A stretch of 36,953 bases of DNA from Clostridium arbusti SL206 (GCF_000246895.1 NZ_BAEV01000032.1:1-36953); one strand, 5' to 3'. Positions 8,933-18,100 are shown, counted from the first letter of the stretch. Made by a program: numbers and translations. Notes: generated from the sequence alone by a model not told the origin.

Positions 8933-10579
8933 TTGTTTAGCGTTGACTTGGAAAGTAAGACTCTCGTACAACTTAAAGAAGTGGCAAAAGGGCTAGGAAT
9001 AAAAAATATTTCAAAATTTAAAAAGAAGGAACTTATTGAAGAGATTAAAAGGGTTTCTCCGGTTTCTATAAAGAAAGATGGAGTTGTACTTAGAGAAAAA
9101 ATATCTCCAAAAATAAGCGAAAATGTAAATAAAAATAGTGATGCTAAAAATAAAGAAGATGTAATCGTTAATGCTAATGAGACGTCAACAGTATCAAATG
9201 TAAAAGGTGCAGTTCAGTTAAAAAATAATACAGTTGAAACTACTAGTAATAAAGTTAAGGATGCTAGTAATAGAGTTGAGAATAACAGAGTAGAATCTAC
9301 GAAAAAAGTAGAACCTAATAATAAGGTTCAGTCTACTAGGGTTTATGATAGGAAAGAATCTCAGGATACTAAAAATAATCTTGAACACCCAAAAAGTAGC
9401 AGTGAAAAATTTGTAAGAGAAGAAAAAGATGATAAATTCAAAGAAATGATACATGAATCTAATTCTGCAAAGGGTGTTTTGGAATTAGTAGATAATAATA
9501 ATTTTGGATTTTTGCGTGGTAAAAATTATTTAACTAGTACAGATGATATATATGTATCTCCATCTCAAATAAGAAGATTTAATTTAAAAACTGGAGATGA
9601 AGTTGAAGGTAAGGTTAGAATACCTAAAGAAGGTGAAAAATTTAAGGCGCTTCTTTATGTGCAAAGTGTAAATGGTGAAAATCCAGAAAAGGCTGTAGGT
9701 AGAAAACCCTTTGAAACATTGGTTCCCATTTATCCAAATAAGAGGCTTAAACTTGAAAAGAATAATAAAGAATTATCAACAAGACTTATGGATATTATGT
9801 CTCCTATTGGAAAGGGACAAAGAGGTCTGATAGTTGCTCCGCCTAAGGCTGGAAAAACTACACTATTAAAAACGGTAGCACAGAGTATATCTTATAATCA
9901 TCCAGAGGTTAAACTCATAGTACTTCTAATAGATGAAAGACCGGAAGAAGTTACTGATATGAAGGAATCCATAAAGGGTGAGGTTATATATTCAACTTTC
10001 GATGAGGAACCAGAGCATCACACAAAGGTTGCATATATGGTTTTGGAGCGTACTAAGAGAATGATTGAACAGGGTCAGGATGTAGTAATACTTCTTGATA
10101 GTTTAACAAGGCTTGCGAGAGCATATAATTTAACTATAACTCCTACAGGAAGAACTTTATCAGGAGGTCTTGATCCAGGTGCATTAATAATGCCGAAAAA
10201 ATTCTTTGGAGCAGCTAGAAACATAAAAGAAGGCGGAAGTCTTACCATACTTGCTACGGCACTTATAGACACAGGAAGCAGAATGGATGACATGATTTAT
10301 GAAGAGTTTAAAGGTACAGGTAATATGGAAGTCCATCTTGATAGAAGACTTCAAGAAAGAAGAATTTTCCCAGCTATTGATATTTATAAGTCTGGAACTA
10401 GAAAAGAAAAACTTCTTTTAGCTCAGGAAGAATACGATGCATCATACTTAATTAGAAGAGTGTTATATAATGAGAGTAGTACTCAAAGTGTAACTGAAAA
10501 GGTAATAAATCTTTTGAGTTCAACTAAGACCAATAAGGAATTTACAGATATTATAAACAAAGAAAAATGGGAAAGATAA
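8933..10579 (+). CDS. rho: Transcription termination factor Rho with a long Asn-rich insertion
   Basis: Rho is the hexameric RNA helicase that ends transcription of untranslated RNA. At 548 residues it is about 130 longer than E. coli Rho. Residues 1-45 are the SAP-like N-terminal domain ([20 protein letters not shown]). Residues about 55-170 are a low-complexity insertion rich in Asn (17 of residues 61-150), Lys, Glu, Val and Ser. The cold-shock-type RNA-binding fold follows ([16 protein letters not shown], 181-196), then the ATPase with Walker [12 protein letters not shown] (about 303-312), Walker [17 protein letters not shown] and the Q/R-loop region. The start is TTG at 8933, eight bases after GGAGGTG. 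Its terminator overlaps the end of the gene. Function is secure; the role of the insertion is not. Confidence 0.97.
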   Translation: MFSVDLESKTLVQLKEVAKGLGIKNISKFKKKELIEEIKRVSPVSIKKDGVVLREKISPKISENVNKNSDAKNKEDVIVNANETSTVSNVKGAVQLKNNTVETTSNKVKDASNRVENNRVESTKKVEPNNKVQSTRVYDRKESQDTKNNLEHPKSSSEKFVREEKDDKFKEMIHESNSAKGVLELVDNNNFGFLRGKNYLTSTDDIYVSPSQIRRFNLKTGDEVEGKVRIPKEGEKFKALLYVQSVNGENPEKAVGRKPFETLVPIYPNKRLKLEKNNKELSTRLMDIMSPIGKGQRGLIVAPPKAGKTTLLKTVAQSISYNHPEVKLIVLLIDERPEEVTDMKESIKGEVIYSTFDEEPEHHTKVAYMVLERTKRMIEQGQDVVILLDSLTRLARAYNLTITPTGRTLSGGLDPGALIMPKKFFGAARNIKEGGSLTILATALIDTGSRMDDMIYEEFKGTGNMEVHLDRRLQERRIFPAIDIYKSGTRKEKLLLAQEEYDASYLIRRVLYNESSTQSVTEKVINLLSSTKTNKEFTDIINKEKWER

Positions 10580-10594
10580 AAATCTTTCCCATTT
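10565..10594. terminator. Bidirectional terminator between rho and rpmE
   Basis: AAATGGGAAAGAT (10565-10577) and ATCTTTCCCATTT (10582-10594) form a 13-bp stem. It overlaps the last codons and stop of rho and separates the convergent rho and rpmE genes. Confidence 0.8.
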
Positions 10595-10621
10595 AATATT
10601 ACTAAAACGTAAATTATAATG

Positions 10622-10834
10622 TTATTCTTCTCCTGATAAGTTGAATTTCTTTCTGAATCTTTCAACTCTACCACCAACGTCAACTAGGTTCTGACGTCCA
10701 GTGAAGAAAGGATGGCATTTTGAACAAATATCTACTTTAAGTTCAGTTTTAGTTGAACCTGTTGTAAAAGTATTTCCACATGCACATTTAACAACTGCAT
10801 CATGGTGATACTCTGGATGTATGCCTTCTTTCAT
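10622..10834 (-). CDS. rpmE: 50S ribosomal protein L31
   Basis: L31 bridges the ribosomal subunits. The 70-residue protein starts [10 protein letters not shown] and carries the zinc form of the family: Cys at CACGNTF and the CSKC pair, then [21 protein letters not shown] chose the ATG at 10834 because AGAGGTGA precedes it; an in-frame ATG 27 codons upstream would include non-L31 sequence and overlap the promoter. The zinc-type L31 is the copy replaced by a zinc-free paralogue under zinc limitation in Bacillus. An inverted repeat covers the promoter -10. Confidence 0.96.
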   Translation of the reverse strand: MKEGIHPEYHHDAVVKCACGNTFTTGSTKTELKVDICSKCHPFFTGRQNLVDVGGRVERFRKKFNLSGEE

Positions 10835-10871
10835 GTTTTTCACCTCTTTCAATACACGATAAATAACTACA

Positions 10872-10916
10872 ATATCAACTTTGATATTATACCACATGTA
10901 TTCAAACTTAGTCAAT
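10872..10916 (-). promoter_or_regulatory. rpmE promoter with overlapping inverted repeat
   Basis: On the minus strand, TTGACT (10916-10911), 18 bases, TATAAT (10892-10887), with TGG just before the -10 giving an extended -10. A perfect inverted repeat AATATCAA-N2-TTGATATT (10872-10889) overlaps the -10 and the start region, a position suited to a repressor or to a leader hairpin. Confidence 0.6.
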
Positions 10917-11002
10917 ATGTATAAAAACTACTCTTTAATAAATTATGGAATTCTGTTAAAATGTATTATGTTTATAGCAGGTAATTAAGGGGGAAATATT
11001 GT

Positions 11003-11587
11003 ATGTACGGACCGAAGAATCATGGATGGATAGAAGTAATAGTTGGACCAATGTATAGTGGGAAATCAGAAGAACTTATAAGAAGGATAAGAAGAGCAAA
11101 GATTGCAAGGCAGAAGGTACAGGTATTTAAACCTGAAATTGATAATAGATACAGTATAGAAGATGTAGTGTCGCATTGTGGTGAAAAAGAAGAAGCTATT
11201 CCAGTTAAGGATAGTAAAGAAATAGTTAGGCTTCTAGAAGATGATTCGGATGTAGTAGCAGTGGATGAAGTTCAGTTTTTTGATAAAAATATAGTTGATA
11301 TTTTAACCGCAATTGCAGATAATGGTAAGAGAGTTATTTGTGCAGGTTTAGATATGGATTTTAGAGGAAATCCCTTTGGATGTGTTCCAAGTCTTATGGC
11401 TATAGCGGAATTCGTTGATAAAATACAGGCAATATGTATGTGTTGCGGCAACCCCGCTACAAGAACCCAGAGACTTATAAACGGTAAACCTGCTAATTAT
11501 TATGATCCTATATTATTAATAGGAGCTAAAGAATCCTATGAGGCACGATGTAGAAAGTGCCATTGTGTCCCGAAAGATGAGGTGTAA
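11003..11587 (+). CDS. tdk: Thymidine kinase
   Basis: This enzyme phosphorylates thymidine with ATP to dTMP in the salvage pathway. The 194-residue protein has the type II TK layout: P-loop [14 protein letters not shown] near residue 16, Walker [11 protein letters not shown] at about 87-96, the [13 protein letters not shown] lasso region, and a C-terminal zinc site of two Cys pairs (CMCCGN and CRKCHC). The PANYYDP segment before the second pair contacts the base. The start has AAGGGGGAAA upstream. It opens a tight run: the next gene begins two bases after its stop. Confidence 0.96.
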   Translation: MYGPKNHGWIEVIVGPMYSGKSEELIRRIRRAKIARQKVQVFKPEIDNRYSIEDVVSHCGEKEEAIPVKDSKEIVRLLEDDSDVVAVDEVQFFDKNIVDILTAIADNGKRVICAGLDMDFRGNPFGCVPSLMAIAEFVDKIQAICMCCGNPATRTQRLINGKPANYYDPILLIGAKESYEARCRKCHCVPKDEV

Positions 11588-11589
11588 AG

Positions 11590-12576
11590 ATGGATGAAAA
11601 GCATTCTGTAGGCGGTCAAGCTGTAATTGAAGGTGTCATGATGAGAGGAACTAAAGGCATTGCAACTGCAGTGAGAAAGGAAGATAATACCATAGAATTA
11701 AAGGTTGAAGATATAGTATCTTATACTAAAAGAAATAAATTTTTAGGACTCCCTATTATAAGAGGATTCGTATCTCTTGTAGATTCTATGGTTATAGGAA
11801 TAAAAACTTTGAATTATTCAGCGTCTTTTTTTGAGGATGACGAAGACAGTGAGCCTTCTAAATTTGATAAATTTTTAAATAAGATATTTAAAGAAAAAGC
11901 CAATGATGTGGTAATGGCCATATCTTTGTGTATATCTATTGTTTTTGCCGTAGCAGTTTTTTTTGCATTACCTACTTTTGCAGCTAATATATTTAAGGGA
12001 TTAAATATTCATAATGCAGTAGTTTTAAATCTTTTAGAGGGAGTAATAAGAGTAGTTATTTTTGTTTTATATTTATTTTTTATTGGAAAAATGAAGGATA
12101 TACAGAGGGTTTTTCAGTATCATGGTGCAGAGCATAAAACTGTATTTTGTTATGAGCACAATGAAGAACTAACTCCTGAAAATGCTGCAAAATATTCTAG
12201 ATTTCACCCAAGATGTGGGACTAATTTCTTGTTTTTAGTTATGATAATAAGTATATTGGTTTTTTCACTTACCGGATGGAATTCCTTTATTTTTAGAATT
12301 CTTTCAAGAATAGTATTACTTCCTATTGTATCGGGGGTAACCTATGAAGTGATAAAATGGATGGGAAGAAGTCATAGTGAATTAGCAAAGGTGTTTTCAT
12401 ATCCAGGGCTAATGCTTCAAAAGCTTACAACTAGAGAGCCAGATTATAGTCAATTAGAAGTTGCTATTAAGGCTTTAAAAGCAGCAGAAGGAATAGAAGA
12501 TGAAGAAGACATAAATGATATAGAAAATATAAATGCTATAAAAAATATGAAATTGGCAGAGGATACAAAGATATAG
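11590..12576 (+). CDS. DUF1385 membrane protein (YqhQ-like)
   Basis: This is a 328-residue membrane protein of the DUF1385 family, conserved in Firmicutes with no established reaction. The N-terminus has the family signature SVGGQAVIEGVMMRG. About five hydrophobic segments follow, at roughly residues 100-125, 135-165 and 205-260. Between them lies QYHGAEHKTVFCYE and then FHPRCGTNFLF, whose His, Glu and Cys suggest a possible metal or active site. The C-terminal tail is acidic and low in complexity. Its ribosome site (GAGGTG) lies at the end of tdk, so the two are translationally close, and prmC follows 10 bases later. The co-conservation with prmC/prfA is from memory. Confidence 0.85.
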   Translation: MDEKHSVGGQAVIEGVMMRGTKGIATAVRKEDNTIELKVEDIVSYTKRNKFLGLPIIRGFVSLVDSMVIGIKTLNYSASFFEDDEDSEPSKFDKFLNKIFKEKANDVVMAISLCISIVFAVAVFFALPTFAANIFKGLNIHNAVVLNLLEGVIRVVIFVLYLFFIGKMKDIQRVFQYHGAEHKTVFCYEHNEELTPENAAKYSRFHPRCGTNFLFLVMIISILVFSLTGWNSFIFRILSRIVLLPIVSGVTYEVIKWMGRSHSELAKVFSYPGLMLQKLTTREPDYSQLEVAIKALKAAEGIEDEEDINDIENINAIKNMKLAEDTKI

Positions 12577-12585
12577 AGGATTAAA

Positions 12586-13443
12586 ATGAAAATACAACAA
12601 CTTTTAACACTAGGCTACGATATATTAAAATCAGAAAATATTGAAACTTACATGATAGATACTCAGCTTATATTAAGTAAGGTTTTAAATAAGGATAAAT
12701 TGTTTATAATTACAAATAGGAATTTAGATGTAGAAGATTGTAAATCAAAAGAATTTCTTAAACTTATGGAATTTAGAAAGCAAAAAATGCCTGTAAAATA
12801 CATTCTTCAAAGTACAGAATTTATGGGTATTGACTATTTTGTAAAACCAGGAGTACTTATACCAAGAAATGATACAGAAATTCTTGTAGAAGATGCTATA
12901 GATGAGATTAAGACTAGAAATTTAAAAAGTCTTTGTGATGTATGCTGTGGTAGTGGAGCCATAGGAACTTCTATAGCTCATTATATAGAAGATTTACAAG
13001 TAAATTGTTATGATATTTCAGATGTTGCACTAGAAGTTACAAAGATAAATATAGAAAGACTTGATCTAGAAAAAACAGTTCGGGTATTTAAAAGTGACTT
13101 ACTTAGTAAGCCTATAGAAGATAAATGCAGTTTTGATATTATAGTTTCTAATCCTCCTTATATAAAGAAAGATGTTATAGAGACTTTAATGGAAGATGTA
13201 AAAAATTACGAACCATTTATAGCTCTTTGCGGTGGAGAAGATGGAATGGATTTTTATAGAAGAATAATTAAAGAATCGAGGAAAGTTTTAAATCCAGGTG
13301 GCTTTATAATCTTTGAAATAGGATATGATCAGAGAGAAGAGGTAACTAAACTATTAGAAGATAGTGCTTTTGAAGATGTAATTTGTATTAAGGATCTTTC
13401 TGGAAATGACAGAGTAGTTAAAGGAAGTTTATTGAAAAATTAA
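12586..13443 (+). CDS. prmC: Peptide chain release factor methyltransferase PrmC
   Basis: PrmC transfers a methyl group from S-adenosylmethionine to the Gln of the GGQ motif of release factors. The 285-residue protein has an N-terminal helical domain, then a Rossmann methyltransferase fold with DVCCGSGAIGTSIA (SAM motif I, about 118-131) and the diagnostic glutamine-binding motif SNPPYI near 190. The target gene prfA follows 143 bases downstream, the common pairing. GAGGA precedes the ATG. Confidence 0.95.
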   Translation: MKIQQLLTLGYDILKSENIETYMIDTQLILSKVLNKDKLFIITNRNLDVEDCKSKEFLKLMEFRKQKMPVKYILQSTEFMGIDYFVKPGVLIPRNDTEILVEDAIDEIKTRNLKSLCDVCCGSGAIGTSIAHYIEDLQVNCYDISDVALEVTKINIERLDLEKTVRVFKSDLLSKPIEDKCSFDIIVSNPPYIKKDVIETLMEDVKNYEPFIALCGGEDGMDFYRRIIKESRKVLNPGGFIIFEIGYDQREEVTKLLEDSAFEDVICIKDLSGNDRVVKGSLLKN

Positions 13444-13586
13444 ATTTATGTGGTTATAGGAAACATTATATGTTATAATATAGAATTAGTAAAATATAAG
13501 GCATTTTCAAAGGTGCATATTATGAAAATATGTATAAGGTTCTACTAAATATTTCTTTGAAAATTCCTGAATACGGAGTGATAATA

Positions 13587-14666
13587 ATGCTTGAGAGACT
13601 CGATTTTATAGAGAATAAATATGAAGAATTATCAATTAAAATAAGTGATCCAACTGTTATGGCAAATCAAAAAGAATGGCAGAAACTTTGTAAAGAACAT
13701 GCAGAAATGGAAACCATAGTAACTAAATATAGACAATATAAAGAAGCGGAACAAGGTCTTAAAGATGATCAAGAGATGTTAGGCGAAAAGATAGATAGAG
13801 AATTAAAAGAAATGGTTGAAGAAGAAATAAAAGAGCATCAACAAAATATAATTAAATACCAGGAAGAACTTAGAATACTACTTCTTCCAAAGGATCCAAA
13901 TGATAATAAAAACGTATTTGTGGAAATAAGAGGCGGTGCTGGCGGAGAAGAAGCTGCCCTATTTGCTGCTAATCTTTTTAGGATGTATACAAGATATGCA
14001 GAAAGAAGAGGTTGGAATATAGAGATCATGAGTGCTAATGAAACAGATATAGGTGGATTTAAAGAAATTGTATTTATGATAAAAGGTGCAGGCGCATATA
14101 GCAGACTTAAATTTGAAAGTGGTGCCCACAGAGTTCAAAGGGTTCCGGATACAGAATCCAGTGGTAGAATTCACACATCAACTTCTACAGTTGCAGTTTT
14201 GCCGGAAGTTGAAGACGTAGATGTAGAAATAAGTCCAAATGATTTAAGAATAGATGTATTTAGAGCTTCTGGACATGGTGGGCAGTGTGTAAATACCACG
14301 GATTCAGCTGTTAGAATAACCCACTTACCAACGAATATGGTGGTTTCCTGCCAGGACGAAAAGAGTCAGCTTAAAAATAAAGAAAAAGCCATGAAAGTTT
14401 TAAGAGCAAGATTATATGAAAAGGCTCAAGAAGAGAGAAGTGCAGGAATTGCAGAAGATAGAAAAAGTCAAGTTGGAACAGGAGACAGAAGTGAGAGAAT
14501 AAGAACTTATAATTTTCCACAAGGTAGAGTTACGGATCATAGAATAGGTATGACACTTTATAAACTTGATTCCTTCCTAGATGGAGAAATAGATGAAATT
14601 ATAGATGCCCTAATTACTGAAGAACAAGCAGAAAAAATGAAAGCAATAGGTAACGAAGCTGTATAA
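13587..14666 (+). CDS. prfA: Peptide chain release factor 1
   Basis: RF1 reads UAA and UAG stop codons and triggers peptide release. The protein is 359 residues from the ATG at 13587, which has GGAGTG upstream; an in-frame ATG 19 codons earlier lacks a site and would exceed the family length. The N-terminal coiled coil is followed by [17 protein letters not shown], the stop-codon recognition domain around [20 protein letters not shown], the catalytic GHGGQCVN, and the C-terminal [18 protein letters not shown]. The PDTE-type tripeptide region fits RF1 rather than RF2, and no programmed frameshift is present. Confidence 0.96.
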   Translation: MLERLDFIENKYEELSIKISDPTVMANQKEWQKLCKEHAEMETIVTKYRQYKEAEQGLKDDQEMLGEKIDRELKEMVEEEIKEHQQNIIKYQEELRILLLPKDPNDNKNVFVEIRGGAGGEEAALFAANLFRMYTRYAERRGWNIEIMSANETDIGGFKEIVFMIKGAGAYSRLKFESGAHRVQRVPDTESSGRIHTSTSTVAVLPEVEDVDVEISPNDLRIDVFRASGHGGQCVNTTDSAVRITHLPTNMVVSCQDEKSQLKNKEKAMKVLRARLYEKAQEERSAGIAEDRKSQVGTGDRSERIRTYNFPQGRVTDHRIGMTLYKLDSFLDGEIDEIIDALITEEQAEKMKAIGNEAV

Positions 14667-14761
14667 GTCACTGTATTTTTATTGTAATCAAGAAAAGGTC
14701 CTAATTGTTTTTTACTGAGGATAAATAAAATTTCTTTGTTTACTAAGGTGGTGAGAAAAAC

Positions 14762-15337
14762 ATGAACATAAATAAAGCTATAAAAAAACAAAGGGCTTCA
14801 TATAAGAGGTCCATAATAGTCATGATTTTTGTGATTGTTATTCTTCCTACTGCTTGGTATTTATCACAACAAATAAACATATTCTTTTTCATTTATCTGA
14901 TGATGATAGAAATGTTAATTCTGCTAGCTATGGCCTATAGAACAAAAAACGAATACTTAAAATATAAAATAGATAAATGTAAAATACAAATAAGATTAGG
15001 GTTTCCAAAGATTGAAATGAATTTTTTGTGTAAAAAAGTGGATATTATTCATGCAGAAAGTTTTGGGAAAGATATGAAGCTTATTTTAATAACTAAGAGT
15101 ACTACAAGAAGTAGATTCATCAAAAAAGTAGATATTGATTTTTTAAGAAGATATCCTTATGCAGGATATCATTACGGAAGATTTAAAAAAAATAATCCTG
15201 AATATGAGTATTTTTATACGGTGATTTCTACAGGCGGTTATAAAAAATATAAACTGTTGGATGAACTGTACAAATCTTGTACAGGAGCTTTCTTCACTGA
15301 GGAAGCTATAATACAAATAAAGGAATATAGAAACTAG
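14762..15337 (+). CDS. Hypothetical two-span membrane protein
   Basis: No named family is recognised with confidence. The 191-residue product has a basic N-terminus (KKQRASYKRS), two adjacent membrane spans at about 19-36 and 39-58, and a cytoplasmic domain of about 130 residues rich in Lys, Ile and Tyr, with motifs such as RRYPYAGYHYGRF and EYFYTVISTGGYKKYKLL. The layout of two spans plus a compact domain recalls bacterial PH-like membrane proteins, but this is shape only. GGTGGTGAG precedes the ATG. It sits between prfA and a metal transporter gene. Confidence 0.65.
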   Translation: MNINKAIKKQRASYKRSIIVMIFVIVILPTAWYLSQQINIFFFIYLMMIEMLILLAMAYRTKNEYLKYKIDKCKIQIRLGFPKIEMNFLCKKVDIIHAESFGKDMKLILITKSTTRSRFIKKVDIDFLRRYPYAGYHYGRFKKNNPEYEYFYTVISTGGYKKYKLLDELYKSCTGAFFTEEAIIQIKEYRN

Positions 15338-15361
15338 GTATTAGATATATGAAAAGAGATA

Positions 15362-15380
15362 TTAGGTGAAATTTACCTAA
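15362..15380. promoter_or_regulatory. DtxR/IdeR-type metalloregulator box
   Basis: TTAGGT-N7-ACCTAA is a 19-base inverted repeat whose outer hexamers and spacing equal the classical DtxR/IdeR iron box; the flanks extend it to 9-bp arms (15359-15383). It lies about 90 bases before the ZIP transporter gene. The family consensus is from established knowledge; which regulator acts here is inference. Confidence 0.6.
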
Positions 15381-15427
15381 TATATGAATGATTTGTTTTT
15401 CAAAAGATGCCTTGTTAATGAATAAAT

Positions 15428-15473
15428 CCCCATATTTATAAATAGAATGTTATAAATGTGGGGTGATTTTTTT
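15428..15473 (+). promoter_or_regulatory. 14-bp hairpin plus T-run covering the ZIP gene ribosome site
   Basis: CCCCATATTTATAA (15428-15441) pairs with TTATAAATGTGGGG (15450-15463), loop of 8. The right arm's GGGG is the first half of the ribosome site GGGGTGAT (15460-15467), and a run of seven T (15467-15473) follows. It can therefore act as a terminator for upstream transcription, or hold back translation of the transporter. Confidence 0.6.
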
Positions 15474-16200
15474 GAATATAAATACCATAATAATATTACT
15501 ATTTGTAAGTGTAATATCACTTCTTGGAACGCTTATAGGATCTTCTGTAGGTCTTTTAATTAAGAATCCATCGAAAAGACTTTTAGGAGCTCTTATTGGT
15601 TTGGCAGCTGGTATTATGCTATCAGTTGTAGTTTTTGATCTTATTCCTGAGTGTATAAAAAAATGGAATTTTGCTAGTACTATTGCTACTTCTTTGATAG
15701 GTATAGCTATTATTGCTTTTACAGACAAGCTTACAAGCAAAAAAGGTGTAGATTCAAACAAGCATTTGCAGATTGCACTTTTAACAGCTATAGGACTTAT
15801 GCTTCACAATTTTCCAGAAGGGATAATTATGGGGTGTGGTTTTATAGTAGGTGGAAGTTTAGGGATAAAGATGTGTATACTTATTGCAGTTCATGATATA
15901 CCAGAGGGTATTGCAGTAGCAGCCCCTATGGTAGCATCAAAAATAGATCCTCTTAAAATTTTTATATATACAGCATTAACGGCATTACCTACAGCTTTTG
16001 GTGCTACTATGGGTATTTTTATAGGAGGAGTATCTGAAAGTGTACTGGGTACAAGTCTTGGACTTGCTTCTGGAATAATGCTATATGTAGTCTGTGGAAA
16101 GATGATACCAGAAGCTAATACAATTTACTCTGGAATAACAACTACCTTAGGTATTTTAATGGGATTCTTACTTGGACTTGCTATGTGTACAGTTCTATAA
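15472..16200 (+). CDS. ZIP family metal transporter (ZupT-like)
   Basis: ZIP proteins carry zinc, iron or manganese into the cytoplasm. The product is about 242 residues with some seven or eight membrane segments. The metal-site motifs are in span 4 (MLHNFPEGIIMG) and span 5 (AVHDIPEGIAVAAP). The start is most likely the TTG at 15472, placed after GGGGTGAT; a GTG at 15463 lies inside that site. A DtxR-type box and a ribosome-site hairpin lie upstream, suggesting metal control. Metal preference cannot be read from sequence; the DtxR-type box favours iron or manganese over zinc. Confidence 0.9.
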   Translation: MNINTIIILLFVSVISLLGTLIGSSVGLLIKNPSKRLLGALIGLAAGIMLSVVVFDLIPECIKKWNFASTIATSLIGIAIIAFTDKLTSKKGVDSNKHLQIALLTAIGLMLHNFPEGIIMGCGFIVGGSLGIKMCILIAVHDIPEGIAVAAPMVASKIDPLKIFIYTALTALPTAFGATMGIFIGGVSESVLGTSLGLASGIMLYVVCGKMIPEANTIYSGITTTLGILMGFLLGLAMCTVL

Positions 16201-16282
16201 TATTATTTGACAGTATAAACACTTAATATTAAAATGAAGTCAATTTGTAAATAAAAAATTTATTGTATTAAGAGGGTGTACT

Positions 16283-17341
16283 TTGAAAATGAATACTAAA
16301 GTTAAGGTGTTGGATAGTAATAACTTGGATAAAGACATACTGGCAGAAGTTGGGCAGGTAATAAAAGACAAAGGTCTAGTTGCTTTTCCTACAGAAACAG
16401 TTTATGGACTAGGAGCAAATGCACTAGAGGAGGAAGCGGTAATAAAGATTTTTTTAGCTAAGGGTAGGCCTCAGGATAATCCTTTGATAGTTCATATTGC
16501 TGACTTAAACGAAATAGAACCTTTAGTTAAAAATATACCTGAAGTTGCCAAAAAACTTATGGAGAAGTTTTGGCCAGGGCCTATGACACTTATACTTGAA
16601 AAGACATCATTAATACCAGCAGTTACTTCCGCAGGATTAGAATCTATTGGTATTAGAATGCCTAAGAGTATTATTGCAAGAGCAATAATAAAAGCAGCAG
16701 GAGTACCCATTGCAGCACCATCTGCTAATATATCAGGAAGACCAAGTCCTACAGACATAGAGCGGTGTGTAGAAGATCTAAATGGTAAAATTGAATACAT
16801 AGTAGGAGGAGAAGTTTCTGAGGTGGGACTAGAATCTACTATTATAGATTGTACTGTTATACCGCCTTGCGTATTGAGGCCCGGTGGAATAACTTTAGAA
16901 ATGCTTAAGGAAATAGATGAAGATATTTATATAGATGAGGCAATAATGAAAAAGCCGGAGAAAAATTTCAAACCAAAAGCTCCAGGAATGAAGTATAGAC
17001 ACTATGCCCCAAAAGCTCCAGTAAAAATTGTTAATGGCGAATTACAAAAAACTGTTGCAAAAATTAATGAAATGGTGCAAAATTATAGGGATGAAGGTAA
17101 AAAAGTTGGGATTATGGCTACAGATGAAACTAAGGAAAAATATGAGGATGTTATGGTCATATCTCTTGGAAGTAGAGACAATCTTAATAGTATAGGAAAA
17201 AACCTTTTTGAAACGCTTAGAACTTTTGATGATAATGATGTAGATGTTATATTGTCAGAGGCTTTTGAAGAAAAAGGTTTTGGTATAGCAATAATGAACA
17301 GGTTAAAGAAATCTGCTGGTTTTAACATAATAGATGCTTGA
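16283..17341 (+). CDS. Threonylcarbamoyl-AMP synthase (Sua5/YwlC type)
   Basis: This enzyme makes threonylcarbamoyl-AMP from threonine, bicarbonate and ATP, the first step in the t6A37 modification of ANN-reading tRNAs. The 352-residue product has the YrdC core (FPTETVYGLGANAL near 40, KGRPQDNPLIVHI, SANISGRPSPT) and, after residue about 240, the extra Sua5 domain absent in short TsaC, joined by the KAPGMKYRHYAPKAP linker. The start is TTG at 16283 or ATG at 16289; the GAGGGTG site at 16273 allows both. A protein-arginine phosphatase gene follows, as in Bacillus ywlC-ywlE. Confidence 0.94.
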   Translation: MKMNTKVKVLDSNNLDKDILAEVGQVIKDKGLVAFPTETVYGLGANALEEEAVIKIFLAKGRPQDNPLIVHIADLNEIEPLVKNIPEVAKKLMEKFWPGPMTLILEKTSLIPAVTSAGLESIGIRMPKSIIARAIIKAAGVPIAAPSANISGRPSPTDIERCVEDLNGKIEYIVGGEVSEVGLESTIIDCTVIPPCVLRPGGITLEMLKEIDEDIYIDEAIMKKPEKNFKPKAPGMKYRHYAPKAPVKIVNGELQKTVAKINEMVQNYRDEGKKVGIMATDETKEKYEDVMVISLGSRDNLNSIGKNLFETLRTFDDNDVDVILSEAFEEKGFGIAIMNRLKKSAGFNIIDA

Positions 17342-17412
17342 AAATATAATTGTATTTAGAGTGCATATATTTTTTTACAGTATAAAACATTAATTATGCG
17401 AGGAGGAGTAAT

Positions 17413-17862
17413 ATGAAGATACTTTTTGTTTGTACAGGAAACACCTGTAGGAGTTGTATGGCAGAAGCAATATTTAATAAACTTTGTAATATAGAAGGAA
17501 TTTCAGCTTCTTCAGCGGGCCTTAGTATAGTATCTGGAAGTATTACTTCTAAAAATTCAGCTTTATTAGTTAAACAAAATCTAAATTTAGGTTTAGAAAA
17601 TAGGAAAGCAGTTCAGCTCACTAAGGATATGATTGAAGAAGCTGATTTAATACTTACTATGACAAGTTCTATGGTTAGTATTATTAAAGAAAAATTTAAT
17701 GAATATGAAGCAAGTGTGTATTCATTAAATGAATATGTTTCCCTTGGTAAGGATATAACTGATCCTTATGGTGGTAATATAAGTGTTTATACTGATACCT
17801 TTAATGATTTAAAGGATAGTATAGAACTCTTGATTAAAAAATTTGAAGATAAAGGTATTTGA
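17413..17862 (+). CDS. ywlE: Low-molecular-weight protein phosphatase, YwlE type (protein arginine phosphatase)
   Basis: The 149-residue protein has the P-loop CTGNTCRS at residues 7-14 with nucleophile Cys7, Arg13, and the general acid Asp in DPYGGNI. The Thr in CTGNT is the residue that in YwlE favours phospho-arginine over phospho-tyrosine (from published work on Bacillus). YwlE reverses McsB marking of proteins for ClpCP. GAGGAGGAG precedes the ATG. A hairpin overlapping the stop ends the unit. An ordinary low-molecular-weight tyrosine phosphatase is the alternative. Confidence 0.87.
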   Translation: MKILFVCTGNTCRSCMAEAIFNKLCNIEGISASSAGLSIVSGSITSKNSALLVKQNLNLGLENRKAVQLTKDMIEEADLILTMTSSMVSIIKEKFNEYEASVYSLNEYVSLGKDITDPYGGNISVYTDTFNDLKDSIELLIKKFEDKGI

Positions 17863-17885
17863 TAAATACATTTATCTTCTTTTTA
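17846..17885 (+). terminator. Rho-independent terminator of ywlE
   Basis: AAGATAAAGGTATTT (17846-17860) pairs with AAATACATTTATCTT (17864-17878), 14 of 15 positions paired, followed by CTTTTTATG. The hairpin overlaps the last codons of ywlE. Confidence 0.8.
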
Positions 17886-17893
17886 TGTAAGTT

Positions 17894-18053
17894 AGGCATG
17901 TGAAAATAAATAACAAGTCAAAGATGCGACGAATATTTTGAATTATACAAGGAAACAGGTTCTGATGATAGTGGTGCTATCAGAAGGTTCTGTTGACGTA
18001 GTAGGATTGAAAATAGACTAGCATACTGACTAGTTATTTATTTGAATATGCCT
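17894..18053 (+). repeat. Family 1 palindromic element, copy D
   Basis: A 160-bp full copy with tip TGATAG-TGGTG-CTATCA, located in the 297-base gap between ywlE and rpiB, just after the ywlE terminator. Confidence 0.9.
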
Positions 18054-18100
18054 TATATGAAAAGAAATAATAAGTCAAACATTCACTGGTTATTTCTTTG
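18054..18100 (+). repeat. Internally deleted family 1 mini-element
   Basis: The first part (TATATGAAAAGAAATAATAA then GTCAAA) matches the 5' arm of family 1 and the last part (ACTGGTTATTTCTTTG) matches the 3' arm, with the middle about 110 bases missing. AAAGAAATAA (18061-18070) and TTATTTCTTT (18090-18099) are perfect inverted repeats. The altered terminal bases are themselves compensated. Confidence 0.6.

Noticed and set aside
10835-10915. Longer L31 with 27 extra N-terminal residues
   Set aside because: The extension covers the promoter and ribosome site and does not resemble L31.
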